Shown here piece after piece: positions 8,419-17,918 of a stretch of 64,000 nt of DNA (position 1 is its first letter; each line of letters begins with the position of its first letter). The position numbers were made by a program, and so were the translations under genes. Under the pieces are notes generated by a model. It searched no databases and was not told where the DNA came from. It saw only the letters and a program-made list of their open reading frames with translations. Source of the DNA: Morganella morganii (lineage in GTDB: Bacteria; Pseudomonadota; Gammaproteobacteria; Enterobacterales; Enterobacteriaceae); NCBI RefSeq assembly GCF_003996855.1, contig NZ_NRQY01000002.1, positions 587,569-651,568 on the forward strand, given 5' to 3'.

Positions 8419-9804
8419 TTATTCAATATCGTATTCCTGCAATTTATACATTAATGCCCGGCGACTGATCCCCAGCGCAGATGCAGTATGGGTTTTGTTA
8501 TTCTGAAATTCGGCCAGTGCAGAAATAATCAGCTCTTTTTCGTAGGCTTTAATATTTTCTTTCAGGTTCAGCCCCGGCTCCTGCGTGACCGGAATCAATG
8601 CCACCGGCTGGCTGCGGACCTGTGCCAGTAACTGCTCCGGCAGATCTTCCGGGAAAATCACATACCCGGTGCTCATAATCACTGCCCGTTCAATCACGTT
8701 GGAAATCTCCCGCACATTGCCCGGCCACTGATAGTTCATCAGCAATGCCAGGGTTTCCGGAGCAAGCTCGACAATATCGCGGTTATTTTCCTGACTGAAC
8801 TTTTGCAGAAAATGGGAAGCCAGCAGCCCGACATCCTCCGGCCGCTCACGCAGCGGCGGTAAATTCAGGTGAATAACATTCAGACGGTAAAACAGATCCT
8901 GGCGGAAGTGTCCTTCCCGCACCCGTTCATTCATATCGCGGTTGGTCGCGGCGATAATGCGGATATCCACACGGATGGTTTTACTGCCGCCGACCCGCTC
9001 GAACTCTTTTTCCTGCACCACCCGCAGCAGCTTCACCTGTAAATCTGCCGGCATCTCGCCGACCTCATCAAGCAACAGTGTGCCGCCGCTGGCGCGTTCA
9101 AACAACCCCTGCCGCTGCACCTGCGCCCCGGTAAATGCGCCCTTTTCATGACCGAACAGTTCACTCTCCAGCAATGAGCCGGGCAGTGCCCCGCAATTCA
9201 CTTTAATAAAGGGGCCGTTGGCTCTTTCGCTGTTGTAGTGGATCGCCCGCGCCACCACTTCCTTCCCGGTGCCGCTTTCCCCTGTAATGAGCACTGTCGC
9301 CTGACTTCGCGAGACTTTGGCGATATCACGGCAGATTTCCATCATTTTCGGGTTACGGGTCAGCACCCGTCCCCATTGGTAGCTGTCGCTCAGTTCGCGG
9401 TGCAGCAGATTGATTTCCTGTTTCATCTCCTGCAATTGTAATGCGCGGGAGATAAGCAGCTTCAGTTCTGTCAGGTCGAAGGGTTTTATCACATAATCAA
9501 ACGCCCCGAGGCGCAGCGCATCCACGGCGGTTTCCACTGCCGCGTAGGCAGTCATCAGGATCACCGGCACTTCCGGGTTCAGTTCGCGCATCCGTTTGAG
9601 CGCTTCAATACCGTCCAGTTTCGGCATGCGGATATCCATCAGCACCACGTCCGGTTTGTCCTGCACAAAACTTATCAGCGCGGCCTCACCATCCTCTGCC
9701 ACACGGGTTTCATGTCCGTCAATTGAAAATGCGGTCTGTAACATCCGGCAGAGGTTCTTTTCATCATCAACTATCAGAAGCCGGTACGATTTATGTGTAA
9801 TCAT
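8419..9804 (-). CDS. atoC: Sigma-54-dependent response regulator AtoC
   Basis: A 461-residue NtrC-family activator, the same length as E. coli AtoC. The receiver domain (about 1-125) has acidic residues at DDE and the phosphoacceptor Asp57 in VLMDIRMP. The AAA+ domain carries Walker A GESGTGKE (175-182), GAFTGA (222-227) for sigma-54 contact, and LDEVGEMP as Walker B. A Fis-type helix-turn-helix ends the protein (HTASALGISRRALMYKLQEY). Its start overlaps the end of atoS by 14 bases. It is intact, in contrast to its damaged target genes. Confidence 0.95.
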   Translation of the reverse strand: MITHKSYRLLIVDDEKNLCRMLQTAFSIDGHETRVAEDGEAALISFVQDKPDVVLMDIRMPKLDGIEALKRMRELNPEVPVILMTAYAAVETAVDALRLGAFDYVIKPFDLTELKLLISRALQLQEMKQEINLLHRELSDSYQWGRVLTRNPKMMEICRDIAKVSRSQATVLITGESGTGKEVVARAIHYNSERANGPFIKVNCGALPGSLLESELFGHEKGAFTGAQVQRQGLFERASGGTLLLDEVGEMPADLQVKLLRVVQEKEFERVGGSKTIRVDIRIIAATNRDMNERVREGHFRQDLFYRLNVIHLNLPPLRERPEDVGLLASHFLQKFSQENNRDIVELAPETLALLMNYQWPGNVREISNVIERAVIMSTGYVIFPEDLPEQLLAQVRSQPVALIPVTQEPGLNLKENIKAYEKELIISALAEFQNNKTHTASALGISRRALMYKLQEYDIE

Positions 9805-11614
9805 TTTTTTTACTCTGCACTATCGGCAATGTTATGGTGAACGTCGTTCCGTGATATTCCCGGCTTTCAAGGAAAATATCACCGCCGTGACCGGTGATGA
9901 TCCGCTGACGGAGAGCCAGCCCCAGCCCGGTTCCCGAGGCTTTGGTGGTAAAAAAAGGATCAAAAATTTTCTTTTGCAGCGCCGCCGGAATCCCGGTGCC
10001 GTCGTCGCGGATCACCACCATAATCCGCTGCTCCTCCATATAGCAGGTGGAGATAAAGAGATTGCCTCTGGCCGGAATCGACTGCACCGCGTTTATCATG
10101 ATATTGAGCAGCACCTGACGCAGCAGTTCGCTGTTGGCTTCAATCAGCGGCAGTGTTTCATCCGGCATCCAGGTGAATGTAACCCGCGCCTCCACGCCTT
10201 TGGTTTTGATCAGCACCAGTGCTTCCTCAATCAGCCGGTTGATGCTGATCGGCCGGAATGTGCCGGTCTGCGGCCGGGAGAAATCAAGCAGCTGACGGAT
10301 GATCCGGTCAATGGAATCCACTTCCTTGAGAATGATACTGATGTACTCCAGTTTATCCGGATGATTTTCCAGTTCTTTGAGGATCTGCACGAAACCGCTG
10401 ATCGCCGTCAGCGGGTTGCGCACCTCATGCGCCACACCCGCCATCAGCTCGCCGAGTGTGGCGAGCTTTTCCGCCTGCTGCATACGGCGCTGAACCTCTT
10501 TCTGCGCGGTGAGATCCTTAAATATCACCAGCGCGCCGATAAGCTCCCCGCCCGCATTGCGGATGCGGCTGGTGCTGACGTTTATCTGAATCGTGCGGTC
10601 ACGGGCGGGATACTCAATTTCCAGGCTGACATGCTCAATACCGCGCGTCAGGGTGTCCAGCACCGGGCTGGAAAAGCTGCGCCCTTCAAAGACATCACCG
10701 TAATATTTGCCGTGCAGATCCCGCTCCAGATAGCCGGTTATCTCTTCCGCCGCCGGGTTAATCATGGTGACACAGCCGTTGATATCCACCGCGATCACGC
10801 CATCCGCCGCACTTTTAATGATCAGTTCGTTGAGGGTTTTCATCTCCCGCAGTGTCTGTGCCAGGGCATTAACGCTGTCGCTGATTTCCCTCATTTCCCC
10901 TTTCATCATCGGCAGATGGGTATTAAGGTCATGAGAGAGATCACTGAGGCCACTTTTAATCGCGCCGATATCACGGCTGAAATGACGGGAAAAAATAATA
11001 ATAATCAGCAGGCTGAACAGAATACCGAGTGCAATGACCGCGATTATTTTGACATCCATTGCCAGTGCCTGGCGGTCAATATCATCCGTCAGTTCATTTG
11101 CCCAGATATAACCGATCACCTCACCGTCACGTCTGACCGGGATCATCGCATTCATGATATTGCCGCGCACCTGGGTTCCCCAGCCGACTTCCGGTTCCCC
11201 CGCTGACATCACATGGCGGCCGGGGTGATCCTCACTGATGCGGGTGCCGGTTTTATTGCCGTAACGGGCCCGCGGGGAATAGGTCACAATACCGTCAAGC
11301 TCACGGTGATAATACCCGGCGCCGACCCCCGGGAAGGTGGAGGTGATAATTTCCGCCGCCGGATACAGCTTTTCACTGATCAGTGCCAGGCGCTGGTCGC
11401 GCGGCAGGGATGCGGCAAGGTCATATTCATCATTCAGTGCCTGTTCCAGCAAACCGGCAACGGAATAGAGTTTGTTCCGTTTCTCCTGCAACAGAGCAGA
11501 ACGCCCCTCTGTTTCCACAAAATAGCCGATGATAAGTGTCGGCACGGTGACCAGCAGAATGGCCATTAGTATGAGTTTGTCACGCAGACTGAAGGGATAA
11601 TATTTATGCAACAC
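9791..11614 (-). CDS. atoS: Sensor histidine kinase AtoS
   Basis: A 607-residue membrane kinase (E. coli AtoS 608). It has an N-terminal membrane helix at about 12-33, a periplasmic sensor region to about 185, a second helix near 190-208, a linker, a PAS domain at about 260-370, and the H-box GVAHEVRNP with phosphorylated His396. The ATP-binding domain follows, with NIMINAVQS, DDGTGIP and TGLGLAL motifs. It senses acetoacetate-type signals and phosphorylates AtoC. It overlaps atoC by 14 bases; both genes appear intact. Confidence 0.95.
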   Translation of the reverse strand: MLHKYYPFSLRDKLILMAILLVTVPTLIIGYFVETEGRSALLQEKRNKLYSVAGLLEQALNDEYDLAASLPRDQRLALISEKLYPAAEIITSTFPGVGAGYYHRELDGIVTYSPRARYGNKTGTRISEDHPGRHVMSAGEPEVGWGTQVRGNIMNAMIPVRRDGEVIGYIWANELTDDIDRQALAMDVKIIAVIALGILFSLLIIIIFSRHFSRDIGAIKSGLSDLSHDLNTHLPMMKGEMREISDSVNALAQTLREMKTLNELIIKSAADGVIAVDINGCVTMINPAAEEITGYLERDLHGKYYGDVFEGRSFSSPVLDTLTRGIEHVSLEIEYPARDRTIQINVSTSRIRNAGGELIGALVIFKDLTAQKEVQRRMQQAEKLATLGELMAGVAHEVRNPLTAISGFVQILKELENHPDKLEYISIILKEVDSIDRIIRQLLDFSRPQTGTFRPISINRLIEEALVLIKTKGVEARVTFTWMPDETLPLIEANSELLRQVLLNIMINAVQSIPARGNLFISTCYMEEQRIMVVIRDDGTGIPAALQKKIFDPFFTTKASGTGLGLALRQRIITGHGGDIFLESREYHGTTFTITLPIVQSKKNDYT

Positions 11615-11764
11615 AGAAGGCCCGTCTGAAAAACAATATGATTTACCAGCATATACAACTGATTAAAAAATATCTTTGCGAGCGGTCATAGTTCCGGAAT
11701 CTCTGTAAAAACAACAGGATAATTGATGATCAAGAAGGTTACCGGCGGGAGAAAACTGACAATA

Positions 11765-11791
11765 CGGCAGCAGAGATGGGGTCTGCTGCCG
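11765..11791 (-). terminator. Hairpin after eda
   Basis: CGGCAGCAGA and TCTGCTGCCG form a 10-base stem with a seven-base loop, 17 bases past the eda stop. There is no clean T run, so this may act as an mRNA 3' stabiliser or a weak terminator. Confidence 0.5.
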
Positions 11792-11807
11792 GAATGATAA
11801 AAAATTG

Positions 11808-12443
11808 TTACTTCACAAACTCGCTGGCCTCACGCGCCAGTTTGCCGATAGCATCCCAGTCTTTTGCTTTGATAAGCGCAACCGGAACCATCCAGGAGCC
11901 GCCGCAGGCCACAATCTGCGGGATCGCCAGATAGTCGCGGATATTATTCAGCCCGATGCCGCCGGTCGGCATCACCTGTAACTGGTGATATGGTGCCAGC
12001 ATGGCTTTGATCATCGGAATACCGCCTGACAGCTCAGCCGGGAAGAATTTCACAAAGTCGATTCCCAGCTCCAGCGCCTGCTCAACCGCGCTGGGGTTGT
12101 TGATCCCCGGCACAATCGGGATATCCATCTGCTGACATGCCTGCACCGTGTTCGGGTTCAGACCGGGAGAAACCACAAACTGCGCCCCGGCGGCTTTTGC
12201 CTGACGCACCTGCTCGCGGTTAATCACGGTTCCCGCACCCACCAGCATATCCGGACGGGCTTCACGCAGCAGTTTGATCGCTTCCGCCGCACACTCAGTA
12301 CGGAAAGTGATTTCCGCCACCGGCAGACCGTTGTCCGCCAGTGCATGACCTAACGGGATAATATCTTCCGCGTTATCCACGGCGATCACCGGCACAATCT
12401 TCAGCTGCCGGAAACGGGTAATCATTGCCTGTAATTCGGACAT
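11808..12443 (-). CDS. eda: KDPG/KHG aldolase
   Basis: 2-keto-3-deoxy-6-phosphogluconate aldolase, 211 residues. It splits KDPG into pyruvate and glyceraldehyde 3-phosphate, the last step of glucuronate breakdown and of the Entner-Doudoroff path. The Schiff-base Lys132 is in DFVKFFPAE; Glu44 in VAEITFRT is the catalytic acid/base. The GAGTV and PTGGI phosphate-binding loops are present. It is the last gene of the uxuA-uxuB-uxaC-kdgK-eda cluster, 20 bases after kdgK. In E. coli eda sits with edd; here it is grouped with hexuronate genes. Confidence 0.95.
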   Translation of the reverse strand: MSELQAMITRFRQLKIVPVIAVDNAEDIIPLGHALADNGLPVAEITFRTECAAEAIKLLREARPDMLVGAGTVINREQVRQAKAAGAQFVVSPGLNPNTVQACQQMDIPIVPGINNPSAVEQALELGIDFVKFFPAELSGGIPMIKAMLAPYHQLQVMPTGGIGLNNIRDYLAIPQIVACGGSWMVPVALIKAKDWDAIGKLAREASEFVK

Positions 12444-12463
12444 CTCGTTCTCCTCTTTTCCCG

Positions 12464-13426
12464 TTAAAACGTGTTATTCAGTAAAGTATCAGTAACCGGG
12501 CGGGTTGCCGCCTGCGGGATAATCGCCCCTTTGTGCTGAATCACCACACCCGCAAGCCGGTGACCCATACGGGCAGCATGTTCAATATCCGCACCGGTAA
12601 GCCAGCCCGCCAGGAAACCGGCGTTGAATGCATCGCCGGCGGACGTGGTATCAACCACCTGTTCCACCGGGGTGGTGGTAATATTGATGACCGGCGCATC
12701 AGTGCGCAGATCACGATAGTCACATCCCTGCGCTCCCGCTTTGATAATCGCCTGCTTCACCCCGGCCTTTGCCAGACGGGCGAAGGTGGCGTTACGGTCG
12801 CTGTCGCCCCACAGGCGCGCTTCATCATCATCAGTGACCAGCGCCATATCTGTCAGTGCATACATAGCCTGATAACAGTCACGGGTTTCATTTTCATCCG
12901 CCCACAGTGCCGGGCGGTAATTGCTGTCAAACAGGATGGTTTTGCCCTGCTGTGACAGTGCTTTCAGGTCATCCAGCACCCGCAGACGGTCTTCCGGCGG
13001 CAGAATGGCAAGGCTGATCCCGCTGAGGTAGATGGCATCCATCCGCGCCATCTGTGCCAGCAGCGCCGGGTATTCCGGATGGCGGACAAGATAGCGCGCC
13101 GCGGAATCATTGCGCCAGTAGAGGAACGTGCGCTCGCCCTGCTCATCCAGCTGGATAAGGTATAACCCCGGCTGATGATGCGGATCGATCAGCACATGCG
13201 CGGTATTCACCCCTTCTGCCTGCCAGCGGCTGATCATACCTTTACTGAGCGGATCGGTTCCCATGGCAGAGATAAAATTCACCTCAACGGCGTCTCCGGC
13301 CGCACGGGCCAGATAAACCGCGCTGTTCAGAGCATCACCGCCGTAACGCTGAACCATCTCCCCGAACGGCGCGCCGTTGAGCTCAATCATGCACTCGCCG
13401 ATCAGACCAATGCGTTTCACTGTCAT
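12464..13426 (-). CDS. kdgK: 2-keto-3-deoxygluconate kinase
   Basis: A 320-residue PfkB-family sugar kinase that phosphorylates 2-keto-3-deoxygluconate to KDPG using ATP. The N-terminal substrate site is marked by GGDALNSAVYLAR, and the C-terminal DTTSAGDAFNAGF holds the catalytic aspartate and anion hole. It is slightly longer than E. coli KdgK (309). Its ATG overlaps the uxaC stop codon in a TAATG junction, a sign of translational coupling. It joins UxuA (which makes KDG) to Eda (which splits KDPG). Confidence 0.93.
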   Translation of the reverse strand: MTVKRIGLIGECMIELNGAPFGEMVQRYGGDALNSAVYLARAAGDAVEVNFISAMGTDPLSKGMISRWQAEGVNTAHVLIDPHHQPGLYLIQLDEQGERTFLYWRNDSAARYLVRHPEYPALLAQMARMDAIYLSGISLAILPPEDRLRVLDDLKALSQQGKTILFDSNYRPALWADENETRDCYQAMYALTDMALVTDDDEARLWGDSDRNATFARLAKAGVKQAIIKAGAQGCDYRDLRTDAPVINITTTPVEQVVDTTSAGDAFNAGFLAGWLTGADIEHAARMGHRLAGVVIQHKGAIIPQAATRPVTDTLLNNTF

Positions 13427-14847
13427 TATTCACCTTTTGCAGCGGAAAAATAACGCTGTGCATTATTGAAACAGATATCACGTACCATCTGCCCCAGCAT
13501 GGTTTCATCGGCCGGAATTTCGCCGTTTACCGCCAGTGTGCCGAGCATATTGCACAGAATGCGGCGGAAGTATTCATGACGAGTATAGGACAGGAAACTG
13601 CGGGAATCTGTCAGCATACCGACAAACTGGCTTAACAGCCCCAGCTGTGACAGCTGCTCGAGCTGACGCTGCATGCCGTCTTTCTGGTCGTTGAACCACC
13701 AGCCGGAACCGAACTGCACTTTACCTGCAATACCGCCGCCCTGGAAGTTGCCGATCATGGTCGCCAGCACTTCGTTATCACGCGGATTCAGGCAGTAAAG
13801 GATGGTGCGCGGCAGCTCATCGGTTTTATCCATTTCATCGAGCAGACGTGAGAGCGGATAAGCCACCGGCGCGTCACCGATAGAATCAAAACCGCTGTCG
13901 GCACCGAGCAGCTTAAACATGCGCGTATTGTTGTTGCGCAGCGCACCGATGTGCAGCTGCATCACCCAGCCGCGTTTCGCATACTGCTTTCCGAGCCAGA
14001 CCAGCACCGCTGTTGCAAACTGCGCGGTAGCGGTTTCATCCGGGATTTCCCCGGCGAGGCGTTTCTGCTGAATCGCATCCAGCACGGATTCATCCGGCAC
14101 CGGCGCGTAACGCAGGATCTCGATGCCGTGGTCAGACGCAACACAACCATGCTGTGCAAAGTGAACCAGACGGCGATCCAGCGCGGTCAGCAGGTCACTG
14201 AAACGGCGGATATCCACATCGGCACTCTGTCCGAGCTTCGCGATATAATCCGTGAAACCGTCCAGCTCAATTTTAAAGGCACGATCCGGACGCCAGCTCG
14301 GGCGCACTTCAATATCAAAGCTGTCATCCCGGGCAATCTGCCGGTGGTATTCCAGTGAATCTGCCGGGTCATCTGTTGTGCCGACCATATGCACATTCAT
14401 CTGCTGCATAATGCCGCGTGCGGAAAATTCCGGCTGCGCCAGTTTTTCATTGGCTTCATCCCAGATGCGCTGTGCCGTTTCCGGGCCGAACACTTTGCCG
14501 GTGATGCCGAACGGGCGGCGCAGTTCCAGATGTGTCCAGTGATAGAGCGGGTTACCCATCGTCATCGGCACAGTTTTTGCCCACGCCTGATATTTCTCAT
14601 AATCACTGCTGTCGCGTCCGGTGATAAGTGATTCCGGAATTCCCGCCGAACGCATGCCGCGCCATTTGTAGTGATCCCCCTCCAGCCAGATTTGCCCGAG
14701 GTTATCAAAACGGCGGTTTTCCGCGATTTCACGCGGGTTCAGGTGACAGTGGTAATCATAGATTGGCATGTCCGCCGCGTAGTCATGATAAAGACGGCGG
14801 GCAATGTCGCTGTGCAGTAAAAAGTCTTCGCAAAGAAACTGTTTCAT
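13426..14847 (-). CDS. uxaC: Glucuronate isomerase
   Basis: A 473-residue uronate isomerase of the amidohydrolase superfamily (E. coli 470). It converts D-glucuronate to D-fructuronate (and galacturonate to tagaturonate). Metal-binding HCH in YDYHCHLNP is near the N-terminus; [17 protein letters not shown] and the C-terminal [19 protein letters not shown] block are characteristic. I start at MKQFLCEDF (14847), preceded by GGAGAG, rather than the longer ATG at 14898, because it matches the family start. It is coupled to kdgK through a TAATG overlap. Confidence 0.94.
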   Translation of the reverse strand: MKQFLCEDFLLHSDIARRLYHDYAADMPIYDYHCHLNPREIAENRRFDNLGQIWLEGDHYKWRGMRSAGIPESLITGRDSSDYEKYQAWAKTVPMTMGNPLYHWTHLELRRPFGITGKVFGPETAQRIWDEANEKLAQPEFSARGIMQQMNVHMVGTTDDPADSLEYHRQIARDDSFDIEVRPSWRPDRAFKIELDGFTDYIAKLGQSADVDIRRFSDLLTALDRRLVHFAQHGCVASDHGIEILRYAPVPDESVLDAIQQKRLAGEIPDETATAQFATAVLVWLGKQYAKRGWVMQLHIGALRNNNTRMFKLLGADSGFDSIGDAPVAYPLSRLLDEMDKTDELPRTILYCLNPRDNEVLATMIGNFQGGGIAGKVQFGSGWWFNDQKDGMQRQLEQLSQLGLLSQFVGMLTDSRSFLSYTRHEYFRRILCNMLGTLAVNGEIPADETMLGQMVRDICFNNAQRYFSAAKGE

Positions 14848-14860
14848 AAACTCTCCGGGA

Positions 14861-16327
14861 TTACAGTGCGGCAACGGCCTGACGGGCACCGACATCAAGT
14901 AACTGCTGATACGCGCATTTCACCGCATCAACAAAGCCCTTCTGCTTCGGCAGGTTGTCACCAAAAATGGATTCAATCGCCAGCAGTTCATCCACCACCG
15001 TGACAGACAGGCCATGTTTCGCGTAGATTGCCGCGAAGGTCTCTGCCAGCGGATCACGCACATCGATTTTGTTGCCCTGCTCATCGGTGCCGCTGACATA
15101 ACGCATCCAGCCCGCCACGCCCAGTGACAGGTGACGATAGTCGCTGCCGTCCGCGATATGCTGTGCAACCGGGTCCAGCAGGCGCTGCGGGAGCTTCTGG
15201 CTGCCATCCATCGCTATCTGCCATGTCTGGTGTTTCAGAGACGGATTGGTAAACCGGTCAATCAGGTTATCCGCATAGGCAACCAGGTCGGTTTCTTCCG
15301 GCATGGTGAGGGTCGGTGCCTGCTCATCCAGCATCAGTGCGCGGGCTGCTTTACGATAATCCGGGTTAGTCATGGTATCGGAAATATGGGCATAACCGCC
15401 GAGATAGCCGAGATACGCCAGGAAGGAGTGGCTGCCGTTGAGCATCCGCAGCTTCATTAATTCAAACGGCACCACATCCTGCACAAACTGCGCGCCTGCA
15501 CAATCCCACGCCGGACGGCCGTTCACAAAATTGTCTTCAATCACCCACTGACGGAACGGCTCACAGGCGATAGCACAGTTATCTTCCGTTCCCAGCAGCT
15601 GCGCGATTTCCGCCAGCGTTTCCGGGGTAGCCGCCGGAACAATGCGGTCAACCATGGTACACGGGAAAGTGACATTGGCTTCAATCCATGCCGCCAGCGC
15701 CGGGTCCTGTAACCGCGCCAGACCGAGTACGGCTTCACGGGCAACATGACCATTCTCACGAACGTTGTCACAGGAGAGTACAGTAAACGGCGGCAGGCCG
15801 CGTTCACGGCGGAGTTTCAGTGCCGCAGTGATGTAACCGATAGCAGAACGTGGTGTCTCCGGTGTGGCCAGATCCTGTTTAATCAGCGCGTTTTCCGGGT
15901 CGAGCTGCCCGGTGGCCGGATCTGTGCAGTAACCTTTTTCGGTCACCGTCAGGGAAACAATACTGACATCCGGGGACGCCATTTTCTCAATCACCGCATC
16001 AATACCGTCGATCAACGGGTGCATCGCTTCTTTCATCGAGCCGATAATTTTCAGCTCTGTTTTATCCGCCCCTTTCTCCGCCACGGTATACAGCATGGAC
16101 TGGGCTTTCAGCCCTTCAATCAATGCCGCATCCTGCGCCGACATCAGGTTAACTTCACAGTAACCCCAGTCGCTGTCTGTTTTTTCTAATACGTGATGAG
16201 TGTACAGCGCCTGATGTGCGCGGTGAAAAGCGCCGCAGCCGAGGTGAACAATACGGGTGGTGAGACGATCAGTCGTCCAGTCAGGACGCATTGCGGTGAT
16301 TTCCGCAGTGACAAGATTCTTTTCCAT
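14861..16327 (-). CDS. uxuB: D-mannonate oxidoreductase (fructuronate reductase)
   Basis: A 488-residue long-chain mannitol dehydrogenase-family enzyme, nearly equal to E. coli UxuB (486). It reduces D-fructuronate to D-mannonate with NADH. The Rossmann motif [14 protein letters not shown] is near the N-terminus; the catalytic lysine region is [16 protein letters not shown]. The start MEKNLVTAE at 16327 follows GGGAGCC; upstream in-frame codons do not resemble the family. It is the second gene of the uxuA-uxuB-uxaC-kdgK-eda operon. It resembles UxuB much more than the galacturonate enzyme UxaB. Confidence 0.94.
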   Translation of the reverse strand: MEKNLVTAEITAMRPDWTTDRLTTRIVHLGCGAFHRAHQALYTHHVLEKTDSDWGYCEVNLMSAQDAALIEGLKAQSMLYTVAEKGADKTELKIIGSMKEAMHPLIDGIDAVIEKMASPDVSIVSLTVTEKGYCTDPATGQLDPENALIKQDLATPETPRSAIGYITAALKLRRERGLPPFTVLSCDNVRENGHVAREAVLGLARLQDPALAAWIEANVTFPCTMVDRIVPAATPETLAEIAQLLGTEDNCAIACEPFRQWVIEDNFVNGRPAWDCAGAQFVQDVVPFELMKLRMLNGSHSFLAYLGYLGGYAHISDTMTNPDYRKAARALMLDEQAPTLTMPEETDLVAYADNLIDRFTNPSLKHQTWQIAMDGSQKLPQRLLDPVAQHIADGSDYRHLSLGVAGWMRYVSGTDEQGNKIDVRDPLAETFAAIYAKHGLSVTVVDELLAIESIFGDNLPKQKGFVDAVKCAYQQLLDVGARQAVAAL

Positions 16328-16394
16328 TACAGGCTCCCGGGGAGCAGGCTGCGGGAGAGATCCCGCAGCCCGGCAGGTACAAAGGTATGAGATA

Positions 16395-17579
16395 TTATTT
16401 TGTATAGAATGCGCGGTGAATACCCATTTCCAGACCACGGATTTCAGCCAGCCCTTTCAGACGGCCGATAGCGGAATAGCCCGGATTGGTTTTCTTCTTC
16501 AGGTCATCCAGCATCTGATGACCGTGATCCGGACGCATCGGGATCAGGGATTCCTCCCCGCTCTCACGGCGGCGGTTCTCTTCGGCGGCAACCGCGCTGA
16601 TCACATTATACATATCCACATCACCGGCCAGATGCGCCGCTTCGTGGAACGTATTCGGATTTTCTTCACGCATCGTTGAACGCAGATGCAGGAAGTAAAT
16701 CCGCGGACCAAAGGTCTTAATCATATTGACCAGGTCGTTATCAGCACGCACGCCGTAAGAGCCGGTGCACATGGTATAACCGTTAGCATCACTGTTGACG
16801 GTATCCGCCATCCACTGCATGTCTTCAATCGTGGAGACAATGCGCGGCAGGCCGAGGATAGGACGCGGAGGATCATCAGGATGCACAGCCATTTTCAGGC
16901 CGCACTCTTCAGCCACCGGAATGATTTTATTCAGGAAATACGCAAAATACTCACGTAATTTCGCTTTATCGATACCGGCGTAACGTTTCAGGTGTTGGCG
17001 GAATTGTTCAAGTGTATAGCCTTCTTCCGCACCCGGAAGACCGGCAATAATAGTGTTTATCAGTTTTTGTTTTTCGTCATCCCGCATCGTTTCAAAGCGG
17101 GTTTTGGCCTGCGCCAGTTCTGCCGGTGTGTAGTCCTGCTCAGCCCCTTCGCGCTGCAAGAGGTGAATCTCGAACACCGCAAATTCAATCTGATCAAAAC
17201 GCAATGCTTTTGAGCCGTCCGGCAGCTCATATTCCAGATCGGTACGGGTCCAGTCGAGAATTGGCATGAAGTTGTAACAGACAGTATAAATACCGCAGGC
17301 GGCGAGGTTACGCAGGGATTGCTGATAGTTGGCAATCCACTTTTCATACTCACCGGTCTGTGTTTTGATGTCCTCGTGGATCGGCACACTTTCAACCACT
17401 GTCCATTCCAGGTGATTGGCTTCAATCAGCGCTTTACGCTTCTGAATTTCTTCTGTGGTCCAGACTTCGCCATTCGGGATATGGTGCAGCGCTGTCACGA
17501 TACCGGTAGCGCCCGCCTGACGAATATCAGATAAAGTAACCGGATCTGCCGGTCCGTACCAACGCCAAGTTTGTTTCAT
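16395..17579 (-). CDS. uxuA: Mannonate dehydratase
   Basis: A 394-residue enzyme, the same length as E. coli UxuA, that dehydrates D-mannonate to 2-keto-3-deoxygluconate. The N-terminus [28 protein letters not shown] and the [17 protein letters not shown] and RPDHGHQ motifs with metal-binding His/Cys/Asp residues are diagnostic. GAGG precedes the ATG. It is the first gene of the minus-strand hexuronate operon, and its upstream region, shared with exuT, carries two palindromic UxuR-type operators. Confidence 0.95.
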   Translation of the reverse strand: MKQTWRWYGPADPVTLSDIRQAGATGIVTALHHIPNGEVWTTEEIQKRKALIEANHLEWTVVESVPIHEDIKTQTGEYEKWIANYQQSLRNLAACGIYTVCYNFMPILDWTRTDLEYELPDGSKALRFDQIEFAVFEIHLLQREGAEQDYTPAELAQAKTRFETMRDDEKQKLINTIIAGLPGAEEGYTLEQFRQHLKRYAGIDKAKLREYFAYFLNKIIPVAEECGLKMAVHPDDPPRPILGLPRIVSTIEDMQWMADTVNSDANGYTMCTGSYGVRADNDLVNMIKTFGPRIYFLHLRSTMREENPNTFHEAAHLAGDVDMYNVISAVAAEENRRRESGEESLIPMRPDHGHQMLDDLKKKTNPGYSAIGRLKGLAEIRGLEMGIHRAFYTK

Positions 17580-17684
17580 ACTAAACCTCGTTTATGCTCC
17601 GTAAAGATAACCGGAAAACGCGTCAGCAGGTTTCCGGAACGGTATAGTGACATACAACATCATAGCAAACCATTCTGGTCAATC

Positions 17685-17700
17685 AATTTGGTTAACCAGA
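17685..17700. promoter_or_regulatory. UxuR/ExuR-type operator, uxuA side
   Basis: TTTGGTTAACCAGA contains the perfect palindrome TGGTTAACCA, the core of known ExuR/UxuR sites. It lies about 107 bases upstream of uxuA in the divergent uxuA-exuT spacer. The adjoining GATCACA also resembles a CRP half-site. Confidence 0.75.
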
Positions 17701-17830
17701 TCACAATAAGGCAATCATTTTGGGCGGCCAATATAAAACCAAGAGCTTGATCACATAATAATGCCTATCTTTTATGCAGAATCCCGTTGAATCAATAAGA
17801 AAATAAGTTAACAGCGATGGATCGCCCCTA

Positions 17831-17848
17831 AATTTGGTTAACCAATAT
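17831..17848. promoter_or_regulatory. UxuR/ExuR-type operator, exuT side
   Basis: AATTTGGTTAACCAATAT is the best palindrome of the set and lies about 70 bases upstream of exuT. A weaker related site, GGTTTAACC, follows at about 17857-17865. Together with the site at 17685 it could let one repressor control both divergent transcripts. Confidence 0.78.
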
Positions 17849-17918
17849 CACAAGCCGGTTTAACCATTCTGAAAGACAGGGTTGACGGAAAAACAGCATA
17901 AAATTCAAAAGGCTGACT

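Noticed and set aside
9596..11206. A 536-codon open frame on the plus strand opposite atoC/atoS
   Set aside because: It lies antisense to two clear genes, its translation is rich in His, Gln and Arg with no domain, and it has no ribosome site. It is a shadow of codon bias in the real genes.
17690..17860. Several TCACA half-sites as CRP boxes in the uxuA-exuT spacer
   Set aside because: The partner half-sites match poorly at N6 spacing. CRP control is plausible for hexuronate genes but not supported well enough to list as separate sites.
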